The position numbers and the translations under genes are program-made. A DNA stretch of 10,054 nucleotides from Rhodospirillales bacterium (GTDB lineage: Bacteria > Pseudomonadota > Alphaproteobacteria > CACIAM-22H2), in the NCBI GenBank assembly GCA_016195145.1, contig JACQAF010000229.1:1-10054 (forward strand), in the 5' to 3' direction. Below, one piece after another: positions 1 to 6,077 of the stretch (position 1 is its first letter; every line of letters starts with the position of its first letter). The notes below the pieces were generated by a model. It saw nothing but the letters and a program-made list of their open reading frames with translations. It was not told where the DNA came from and did no database searches.

Positions 1-2122
1 CGGCGCGGCCGAGCGCGCCGGGAATGTCGCCCATCATTTCGCCGAGCTGGCGCATCATCTCGCCGAGCGCACGACGCAGCGCCTCTTGCGCGGGGCCGTC
101 TCCGTCTCCTTCGCCCTCGCCGGCTTGCGGCGCGCCCTCGCCGCGCTGGCCGGGCTGCGGCGTGCCGTTTCGTCCCGGCTGGCCGGGCCGGCCCTGCTGA
201 GCGCGGCGGAAGGTGCGGTCGAGCAGGCCCTGCTGGCGCTGGATCATGTCCTGCAGGCCGCGCAGCATCTGTTGGCCCTCGCCGCCGCCCTGCTGCTGGC
301 CGGGCTGGGCCTGCGCGGCGCGCAGGTTCTCGAGCATATCCTGCAGCCGGGCGAGTAGGTCGCGCGCCGCCTCGCGCGCGCCGGTCCGGGCGAGTTCGCG
401 CGCCCGGTCGAGCATCTTTTGCAGGTCCGTGCGATCGATGCGCGCGGCGTTGGGGTCGGGCGGCTGACGCTGCAAATCGGCGGGATTGCGGCGCGCCTGG
501 TCGAGCATCGCCTGGAGATAACGGTCGATCGCCTGTTGCAGTTCCTGCATCAGCCGCTCGATTTCGGCGTCGCTCGCGTTGTTGGCGAGCGCGTCCTGAA
601 GCTTCTGCTGGATGGCGCGCAATTCGCGCTCGGCCAGCGACAGGCCGCCTTCCTCGATCCTGAGCGCCGTGTCCCACAACAACCCCTGTATGGCATCGGT
701 GGCGGCGGCCGAGGAATCGCGCAGCAGCCGGACCGAGGCGGTCTTGAGCGACAGATAGACCACGACATCGTCGTAATACTGGGCCGGCAGCGAGGCGATG
801 GCGATCAGCGCGCGGCTGACGACATTGCGCGTCGCCGGGTCGGCGACCAGGGCTTTGCGCTGTTCGACAATGGCGCGCGCGACCGGATGCTGGAACACCC
901 GCTCGGGCAGGACGGCGGCGAAATCTTCCGACCAGCCGACTTGGTCCAGCGCATCGACAGCCTTGAGCCGGATAAGGACCGGCAGGCCCGCCCAGGGATG
1001 GGCGGTCAGGTCGTGATAGGCCGATCCCTTCGCCTCTTTCACATGCTGGCCGGGCAACGGCAGGGCGATTTCGATCGGATCGTTGGCGACCCCTTCGGGC
1101 GCCGTTGCGCGGCGGATGGTGGCGGCGACCGAGACTACGCCGTAATCGTCATGCGCCTCGTATTCGAGGCGCAAGGCGGCGCGACGCGTGCGGGCCGGGG
1201 CGGCCGGGAATTCGACAACCGGGGCGGTGTCCGGGATAACCTCAAGCGCCCACGCGCCGAGCGGCTTGCCGTCCTGTTCGACCGTCAGGCGGCGGCCATG
1301 ATTGACGGTCGCCCCGACCCGCCACGCCTTGGCGTCGACGGCGGCGAAGGCGGCGGGTTGCTCGCCGACGACCAGCTTCGGCATGCCGCGACCGCCGGTC
1401 ACCTGGGCGATCAGCGCGCTGCCCACCGGCACGCGAATCGTGGCGGGCGCACCGGCTTCCATGCGCGGTAGCAGCGGCGGCAGGCCGGTATAAACCGGCG
1501 GCGTGATCCACAGGTCGAGCAGGCCGGGGGCGACGCCGCTGGCGATGCCGGGCGAGCCGGCGCGCACGACGCGCGTCCAGGCTTGCGCCCCGGCGACGGC
1601 GGCGCCGGCGACCAGCAGCAGCACGAGCGCGGCGCGAAAGGCGAATGGATCGCGGCGCGGCACGCCCGGCGCCGGCCAGCCGACGCGAACCCGCGCCAGG
1701 GCGGCGCGCATGCGTGTGCGATGCGCCTGCCACAGCGCCGTCGCCATGGGATCATTGTCGCCCCCGGCGATGCGGTCGCGCAACGCGGTCAGCGGACGAT
1801 GCGGCGTGCCGCTGGCCCGTTCGAGCCGCCGCCGGCCGGCGTCTTCGTCGGGCAGGCGCCAGACGCAGCGGGTGCGATACAGCGCATAGACAAGCGCGCC
1901 GGCGAATCCGGCGAGGGTCAGCGCGTGCAGCCACGCCGGCAGGAGCGGCAGCAGATCGAACAGCGCGACGACGAGGAACAGGCCGGCGACCGCCAGTGCC
2001 GGGACAAAGGCCGGCCATAGCCCTTCCCACGCCAAGGCCAGCCGCGCGAGCATGAGCCGGCGCGCCAGCCTGGGCGGCGTGCCGTCGTGGCTCGTCTCGG
2101 GTCGTTCGGGGCGGCTGTCCAT
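1..2122 (-). CDS. TIGR02302 / DUF4175-type membrane protein, C-terminus cut off by the window edge
   Basis: A continuous frame runs from ATG at 2122 down to the left edge, giving about 707 residues with no stop. The N-terminus (MDSRPERPETSHDG) is hydrophilic. Hydrophobic segments lie near residues 36-57, 64-82 and 161-179, so the N-terminal part sits in the inner membrane. A long region with beta-like periplasmic character follows (for example WITPPVYTG and LEYEAHDDYGVVSV). After about residue 430 comes a helical, coiled-coil-like stretch, and from about residue 590 a Gln/Gly/Pro-rich low-complexity segment with repeated LGEMM motifs near the edge. This architecture matches the alphaproteobacterial TIGR02302 family, which is often found next to lysA. 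The family's molecular role is not established and I assign none. The start is supported by a strong GGAGGG ribosome site five bases upstream. The gene is last in the argH-lptM-lysA run, 79 bases after lysA. The family is usually somewhat longer than 800 residues, so perhaps 100-150 are missing. Family assignment is from recalled features, not a search. Confidence 0.85.
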   Translation of the reverse strand, partial: MDSRPERPETSHDGTPPRLARRLMLARLALAWEGLWPAFVPALAVAGLFLVVALFDLLPLLPAWLHALTLAGFAGALVYALYRTRCVWRLPDEDAGRRRLERASGTPHRPLTALRDRIAGGDNDPMATALWQAHRTRMRAALARVRVGWPAPGVPRRDPFAFRAALVLLLVAGAAVAGAQAWTRVVRAGSPGIASGVAPGLLDLWITPPVYTGLPPLLPRMEAGAPATIRVPVGSALIAQVTGGRGMPKLVVGEQPAAFAAVDAKAWRVGATVNHGRRLTVEQDGKPLGAWALEVIPDTAPVVEFPAAPARTRRAALRLEYEAHDDYGVVSVAATIRRATAPEGVANDPIEIALPLPGQHVKEAKGSAYHDLTAHPWAGLPVLIRLKAVDALDQVGWSEDFAAVLPERVFQHPVARAIVEQRKALVADPATRNVVSRALIAIASLPAQYYDDVVVYLSLKTASVRLLRDSSAAATDAIQGLLWDTALRIEEGGLSLAERELRAIQQKLQDALANNASDAEIERLMQELQQAIDRYLQAMLDQARRNPADLQRQPPDPNAARIDRTDLQKMLDRARELARTGAREAARDLLARLQDMLENLRAAQAQPGQQQGGGEGQQMLRGLQDMIQRQQGLLDRTFRRAQQGRPGQPGRNGTPQPGQRGEGAPQAGEGEGDGDGPAQEALRRALGEMMRQLGEMMGDIPGALGRA

Positions 2123-2125
2123 ACG

Positions 2126-2168
2126 CACCCTCCGGTTCTCAATCAGTGTGCCAGAACCTTGGAGGGTG
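2126..2168 (-). promoter_or_regulatory. Inverted repeat that pairs with the ribosome site between lysA and the TIGR02302-type gene
   Basis: CACCCTCCGGTTCT at 2126-2139 is complementary to AGAACC (2153-2158) plus GGAGGGTG (2161-2168). This gives 14 pairs interrupted by a two-base TT bulge, with a 13-base loop. In minus-strand RNA it lies in the 79-base gap after lysA, and its 3' arm contains the Shine-Dalgarno of the next gene. There is no T-run after the stem in either direction, so a classical intrinsic terminator is unlikely. It may limit translation of the downstream gene, act in partial attenuation, or protect the lysA 3' end. The repeat is directly visible; its function is inferred. Confidence 0.5.
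2128..2133 (-). promoter_or_regulatory. Strong ribosome-binding site of the TIGR02302-type gene
   Basis: On the minus strand GGAGGG lies five bases before the ATG at 2122-2120. It is a near-ideal Shine-Dalgarno sequence and fixes the start. It is also wholly contained in one arm of the hairpin at 2126-2168, so it may be masked in the folded transcript. Confidence 0.65.
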
Positions 2169-2201
2169 GTCCATTAACCGAACGATGAGGGCGGTAGCGG
2201 G

Positions 2202-3503
2202 CTATTTCTTCTTTTTTGTCTTGCGCTTGGCGGCGGCCGGGGCCTTCAGCCACGGGGCCAGCCGGTCGCGGCCGATCAGCTCGGCATAATCCTGGCGCGG
2301 GCGGACCACCGCGTAGCGGGCGCCGTCGACGAGGATTTCGGGCGCCAGCGGCCGGGTGTTGTAGGTCGACGACATCACCGCGCCGTAGGCGCCCGCGCCG
2401 CCGATGGCGATCAAATCTCCGTCATCGAGCGGCGGCAGGGCCCGGCCGGGGGCGATGACGTCGCCGGTTTCGCAGACCGGGCCGACGACGTCGACCGTGG
2501 CGAGGTTGGCCCCAGGGCGCGGCCGGGCGACCGGCAGGATCGGCTGATAGGCGTCGTAGAGCGCCGGCCGGATGAGGTCGTTCATCGCCGCGTCGACGAT
2601 GGCGAAGCGTTTCGCCGTGCCCTCTTTCATATAGATGACGCGGGAAAGAAGAATGCCCGCCTCGGCGACGAGATAACGCCCCGGCTCCAGCACGATCTGA
2701 ATCGGCAATCCGTCGACCGCGTCGCGCACCGCGCGGGCATAGCTCGCGAGGTCGGGCGGGGTTTCGCGGTCGTAGACGATGCCGAGGCCGCCGCCCATGT
2801 CGAGCCGGCGGATGCCGTGCCCGGCGGCGATCAGTTCGCGCGCCAGTTCCGCCATGCGGGCGAAGGCGGCGGCGAAGGGCTCGACCGAGGTAAGCTGCGA
2901 GCCGATATGCACGGCGAGCCCCTGGAGATCGATCCCCGGCAACGTCGCGGCAAGGCGCGCCAGCTCGCGCGCCCGCGGAATCTCGATGCCGAACTTGTTT
3001 TCCGATTTGCCGGTCGAAATCTTGGCGTGGGTGCGCGCATCGACATCGGGATTGATCCGCATCGCCACCGGCGCGCGGCGCTTCAGCTGCGATGCGACGC
3101 GGGCCAGCAGCCTGAGCTCGTTTTCCGATTCGACGTTGAATTGCAGGATGCGCGCCTTGAGCCCGGCTTCCATCTCCGCCTCGGTCTTGCCGACTCCGGC
3201 GAAGACGATCCGGTTCGCCGGCACGCCGGCGGCGCGGGCGCGAAACAGTTCGCCCTGCGAGACGACATCGGCCCCGGCGCCGAGGCGCGCGAAGGTTGCG
3301 ATCACCGCGAGGTTGGAGTTGGCCTTGACCGAATAGCAGACGAGGGCGTCGAGCCCGGCGAAGGCGGTTGCGAAGGCGCGGTAGCGTTCGACCAGCGCCC
3401 GGTTCGAATAGACATAGGCGGGCGTGCCGATACGGTCGGCGAGGCGGACGAGCGACACACCCTCGGCATGGAGCGCGCCGTTGCGATAGGCGAAAGCGGT
3501 CAT
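2202..3503 (-). CDS. lysA: Diaminopimelate decarboxylase
   Basis: This 433-residue cytoplasmic enzyme would convert meso-diaminopimelate to L-lysine and CO2 with pyridoxal phosphate, the last step of lysine synthesis. It has the fold-type III layout. The PLP-binding Lys60 sits in CYSVKANSN, HIGSQ is at 199-203, and the glycine-rich phosphate loop MGGGLG is at about 236-241. EPGRYLV is at 273-279, the active-site Cys344 lies in GPVCETGD, and GAYG is near 371-374. Length is normal for the family. The frame stays open far upstream of 3503, but that extension overlaps lptM and argH and has no LysA character. ATG 3503 gives the expected N-terminus (MTAFAYRNGALHAEGV) 13 bases after lptM. A GGTGA lies about 13 bases upstream, a weak ribosome site, so translation may be coupled to lptM. 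The C-terminus carries an added lysine-rich tail (KRKTKKKK). Downstream is the TIGR02302-type gene. Confidence 0.97.
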   Translation of the reverse strand: MTAFAYRNGALHAEGVSLVRLADRIGTPAYVYSNRALVERYRAFATAFAGLDALVCYSVKANSNLAVIATFARLGAGADVVSQGELFRARAAGVPANRIVFAGVGKTEAEMEAGLKARILQFNVESENELRLLARVASQLKRRAPVAMRINPDVDARTHAKISTGKSENKFGIEIPRARELARLAATLPGIDLQGLAVHIGSQLTSVEPFAAAFARMAELARELIAAGHGIRRLDMGGGLGIVYDRETPPDLASYARAVRDAVDGLPIQIVLEPGRYLVAEAGILLSRVIYMKEGTAKRFAIVDAAMNDLIRPALYDAYQPILPVARPRPGANLATVDVVGPVCETGDVIAPGRALPPLDDGDLIAIGGAGAYGAVMSSTYNTRPLAPEILVDGARYAVVRPRQDYAELIGRDRLAPWLKAPAAAKRKTKKKK

Positions 3504-3516
3504 TGAGATTTGCGGT

Positions 3517-3699
3517 TCACCGGGTTGGATAAGTGCGCGGGACGCGCGGGTCGGCGTCGGGCGGCGGTTCGGGATCGCCCTTGCGCCCGCACGCGGCGAG
3601 CGTCGCGGCGAGGCCGAGCGCCAGCAGGGCGGCGAAAGCGCGCCGGCGCGCCGGCCGTTGCGGGGCGTCGTCGGCGGAGCGTAAGGCGCGATCGGACAT
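3517..3699 (-). CDS. lptM: LPS translocon maturation chaperone LptM (YifL-type small lipoprotein)
   Basis: A 60-residue lipoprotein. After an arginine-rich start (PARRR at about 16-20) there is a hydrophobic helix at 21-36, then the lipobox LAAC with the lipidated cysteine at 37, followed by the family signature CGRKGDPEPP. The mature part is only 24 residues and proline-rich. In E. coli LptM assists oxidative assembly of the LptD/LptE outer-membrane LPS translocon. The same role is assumed here from the motif and from the conserved position between argH and lysA in many alphaproteobacteria. The start has an excellent AGGAGG five bases upstream. argH ends 19 bases before the start and lysA begins 13 bases after the stop, so the three are very likely co-transcribed. 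Small genes like this are often missed in annotation. Confidence 0.88.
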   Translation of the reverse strand: MSDRALRSADDAPQRPARRRAFAALLALGLAATLAACGRKGDPEPPPDADPRVPRTYPTR

Positions 3700-3704
3700 G
3701 GCGG

Positions 3705-3710
3705 CCTCCT
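3705..3710 (-). promoter_or_regulatory. Consensus ribosome-binding site of lptM
   Basis: AGGAGG on the minus strand lies five bases before the lptM ATG at 3699, inside the 19-base gap after argH. It is the strongest Shine-Dalgarno in this operon and supports the reality of this short gene. Confidence 0.6.
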
Positions 3711-3718
3711 CGCGGGGG

Positions 3719-5149
3719 TCAGAGATAGCGTCGGCGCGCCGCCTTCACGGCGCGGCGGACATTGGCGGGCGCGGTGCCGCCGAAGCTGGTGCGGCTGGCG
3801 ACCGATTTGTCGAGGCTTAGCACGGCAAACACGCCCCTGGCGATCCGCGGATCGATCTTCCGCATCTCGGCCAGCGGCAATTCGTCGAGCGCGCAGCCGC
3901 GCTGCTCGGCCAGCCGCACGATGCGCCCGGTGACGTGATGCGCCTCGCGGAACGGCAGGCCGACCTTGCGCACCAGCCAGTCGGCAAGGTCGGTCGCGGT
4001 GATATAGCCGATGGCGGCGGCGCGGCGCATCGCGTCGGCGTCGACGGTCATGTCGTCGATCATCCCGGCGGCGGCGGCGAGGCACAGCTCCAGCGTATCG
4101 GCGGCTTCGAAGACCCGCGCCTTGTCTTCCTGCATGTCCTTCGAATAGGCGAGCGGCAGCCCTTTCATCACGGTCAACAGGCCGATCAGCGCGCCGAACA
4201 GCCTGCCCGATTTGGCGCGCACCAGCTCGGCCGCATCGGGGTTGCGCTTCTGCGGCATGATCGAGCTGCCGGTCGACCATGCGTCGGACAGGCGTACGAA
4301 GCCGAATTGCGGCGCGGTCCAGATGACGATCTCTTCGGCCAGCCGCGACAGATGCGCGCCGCAGATCGCGGCGGCGGCGAGGAATTCGAGCGCGAAATCG
4401 CGGTCGGACACGGCGTCGAGGGAATTGGCCATCGGCCGGTCGAAGCCGAGCGCCTTCGCCGTCATCGCGCGGTCGATGGGAAACGAGGTGCCGGCGAGCG
4501 CCGCCGCCCCGAGCGGCGATTCGTTGGCCCGCCGCCGCGCGTCGGCGAAGCGGCCGCGGTCGCGCCCGGCCATCTCGACATAAGCGAGCAAATGATGCCC
4601 GAAGGTCACCGGCTGGGCCGGCTGGAGATGGGTGAAACCGGGCATGACGGCGGCGGCATGCGCGCCGGCCTGGTCGAGCAAGGCGCGCTGGAATTCGCGC
4701 AGCCGCGCGTCGATCGCCTCGGCGGCGTCGCGCACCCAGAGGCGAAAATCGGTCGCCACCTGGTCGTTGCGCGAGCGCGCGGTGTGCAGCCGCCCGGCCG
4801 GCTTGCCGATCAGCGCAGCGAGCCGCGCCTCGACGTTCATGTGAATGTCCTCAAGGTCGCGGCGAAAGACGAACTTCCCAGCCTCGATTTCGGCCCGCAC
4901 GCGCTTCAACCCCCTGGCGATGGCGCGACCCTCGGCGGCCGAGACGATCTTGCGCCGGACCAGCATCTCGACATGGGCGATCGAGCCGGCGATGTCATGC
5001 GCGTAAAGCCGCCGGTCGACATCGATCGAGGCGTTGATCTGCTTGAGGATTTTCCCCGATCCCACGGCAAAGCGGCCGCCCCACAGCCGGTTGGCGGCGG
5101 CGGTCCGGCGCGTCGTGGCGGACGGGGGCGATTTGGCTCTGGGCGGCAT
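3719..5149 (-). CDS. argH: Argininosuccinate lyase
   Basis: A 476-residue cytoplasmic enzyme that splits argininosuccinate to arginine and fumarate. It belongs to the fumarase/aspartase superfamily, whose members are homotetramers with active sites shared between subunits. Visible signatures are RLWGGRF (21-27), HTARSRNDQ (122-130), the THLQPAQP block with the general-acid/base region at His174 (173-180), and the mobile catalytic loop GSSIMPQKRNP (294-304) with the serine pair 295/296. The frame is open to an earlier ATG at 5194. ATG 5149 was chosen because GGAGA lies about a dozen bases upstream and the longer form would leave almost no leader in the divergent spacer. The N-terminal 20 residues are basic and unconserved, a common feature of alphaproteobacterial ArgH. 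It is first in the minus-strand operon with lptM, lysA and the TIGR02302-type gene, and divergent from the thioredoxin gene. Confidence 0.97.
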   Translation of the reverse strand: MPPRAKSPPSATTRRTAAANRLWGGRFAVGSGKILKQINASIDVDRRLYAHDIAGSIAHVEMLVRRKIVSAAEGRAIARGLKRVRAEIEAGKFVFRRDLEDIHMNVEARLAALIGKPAGRLHTARSRNDQVATDFRLWVRDAAEAIDARLREFQRALLDQAGAHAAAVMPGFTHLQPAQPVTFGHHLLAYVEMAGRDRGRFADARRRANESPLGAAALAGTSFPIDRAMTAKALGFDRPMANSLDAVSDRDFALEFLAAAAICGAHLSRLAEEIVIWTAPQFGFVRLSDAWSTGSSIMPQKRNPDAAELVRAKSGRLFGALIGLLTVMKGLPLAYSKDMQEDKARVFEAADTLELCLAAAAGMIDDMTVDADAMRRAAAIGYITATDLADWLVRKVGLPFREAHHVTGRIVRLAEQRGCALDELPLAEMRKIDPRIARGVFAVLSLDKSVASRTSFGGTAPANVRRAVKAARRRYL

Positions 5150-5220
5150 CGGCGTTGCTATTCTCCGGCGATTTCGTGCACGATACTCATACACGAGGCC
5201 GGCACGGGATTCAGGCTTTT
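5150..5220. promoter_or_regulatory. Divergent promoter region between argH and the tlpA-like gene
   Basis: These 71 bases must contain start signals for both directions unless transcription comes from further away. For argH a weak pair is visible on the minus strand: CTGAAT and TATGAG, 17 bases apart. For the plus strand there is no pair with good spacing; TTGCTA (5155-5160) and GATACT (5182-5187) are 21 bases apart. A GGAGA for argH lies at 5162-5166. The region is the AT-richer spot between two GC-rich genes. Exact promoters are not certain. Confidence 0.4.
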
Positions 5221-5883
5221 ATGGGAAACGGATCAAGTCGGACAGGCTTCCGGCGATGGGCAGCCGGGATGGCGATTGTGGCGATTATTGCCGCCGGATC
5301 AAGCGATTCGGCGGGGTTGATCGGCCCGTCGCCGGCGATCGCCGCTAGCGGGCGCGGCCACGCGCCCCCGGTCCTGCGTGGCCAGTACCAGGAATTCCGC
5401 GTCCATCCAGCCCCGGTCGAAGCGCCCGAGATCGGCTTCAGCGATTCCGCCGCCGCCAAGCTCGGCCTTGCCGATTTTCGCGGCCGGGTGATCCTGGTCA
5501 ATTTCTGGGCCACCTGGTGCGCGCCCTGCGTCGAGGAAATGCCGGCGCTCGACCGGCTGCAGGCCCGGCTCGGCGGGCCGGATTTCGAGGTGGTGGCGAT
5601 CTCGATCGACCGTCAGGGGCTGCCGCTGATTGTGCCCTTTCTCGACCGGTTGGGCATCAAGGCGCTCAAGCATTATCTCGACCCGAGCGGGGCGTCGCCG
5701 CGGACGCTGAAGGTGCGCGGCCTGCCGACGACCATTCTCATCGGCCGCGACGGGCGCGAGATCGGCCGGCTCGAAGGCGCCGCGACGTGGGATTCGGCGG
5801 CGGCCGAGGCGTTCATCCGCTACTATCTGACGCCGTCGGACAAGGGGTCGCCGCCAACGACCACGCGCAGCGACGCCGGTTAG
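5221..5883 (+). CDS. TlpA-family thiol-disulfide reductase (thioredoxin fold)
   Basis: A 220-residue protein with an N-terminal membrane anchor or signal segment (residues about 14-28, after FRRWAAG) and a thioredoxin-like domain from about residue 65. The active site is WCAPC (Trp99, Cys100, Cys103) in the TlpA/ResA context VNFWATWCAPCVEEMP, and the cis-proline is at 169 in GLPTT. Such proteins face the periplasm and reduce disulfides, typically of apocytochromes c or copper-site proteins during oxidase assembly. The exact client is not shown here, though a cytochrome c gene lies 3 kb downstream. An earlier ATG at 5155 exists, but it adds a basic non-signal stretch that would overlap the argH leader. 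ATG 5221 gives a sensible signal-like N-terminus with an AGG six bases upstream. A TlpA-type gene divergent from argH is a recurring arrangement in alphaproteobacteria. The C-terminal 15 residues are polar and probably disordered. Confidence 0.9.
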   Translation: MGNGSSRTGFRRWAAGMAIVAIIAAGSSDSAGLIGPSPAIAASGRGHAPPVLRGQYQEFRVHPAPVEAPEIGFSDSAAAKLGLADFRGRVILVNFWATWCAPCVEEMPALDRLQARLGGPDFEVVAISIDRQGLPLIVPFLDRLGIKALKHYLDPSGASPRTLKVRGLPTTILIGRDGREIGRLEGAATWDSAAAEAFIRYYLTPSDKGSPPTTTRSDAG

Positions 5884-6077
5884 ATCGCCGAATCGTCATT
5901 ATCAGGGGCGTAGAGTCCAATCGGAACAATAAGGTCTATATATCGGGCGCGGGTTTAGGAATAAGTCGTAACGGGCGACGATCCGGGGGCATTGCTTAGA
6001 TTGCAATTCAGCAAGCCGCCGTGCGCTGCATCGTGCGGACGCTGATCTTGGTAGTCATGCGATAGAGGATGGCGCGG
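5884..6077. other. Intergenic leader before the AMP-ligase fusion gene
   Basis: The roughly 190 bases after the thioredoxin gene are markedly AT-richer than the genes around them. They contain GTCTATATATC (about 5934-5944), which could hold a -10 element. An imperfect palindrome has arms TTGCT (5992-5996) and AGCAA (6010-6014) around a TTGCAA core and could be an operator. No convincing -35/-10 pair or intrinsic terminator was found. It most likely carries the promoter of the next gene. Confidence 0.3.
6065..6068 (+). promoter_or_regulatory. Ribosome-binding site that decides the start of the AMP-ligase fusion
   Basis: GAGG (within ATAGAGG) directly abuts the ATG at 6069, leaving no spacer, but lies nine bases before the next in-frame ATG at 6078. 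Initiation at 6078 is therefore favoured. Confidence 0.45.

Noticed and set aside
240..320. Repeated CTGCTGG/GGCCGGGCTG-like words at the left edge considered as a DNA repeat array.
   Set aside because: They reflect the Gln/Gly/Leu-rich low-complexity tail of the TIGR02302-type protein, not a separate repeat.
419..1471. Plus-strand open frame of 350 codons.
   Set aside because: It is antisense to the TIGR02302-type gene, whose frame is continuous over the whole region and has coherent membrane and periplasmic features.
3504..4280. The lysA frame stays open far upstream on the minus strand, which would give a 692-residue protein.
   Set aside because: The extension crosses lptM and argH in another frame, is arginine/alanine-rich with no family features, and LysA begins naturally at 3503.
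3935..5320. Long plus-strand open frame of 461 codons.
   Set aside because: It is the antisense of argH, a common artefact in very GC-rich DNA. Its translation is low-complexity and matches no family, while argH on the other strand has all its motifs.
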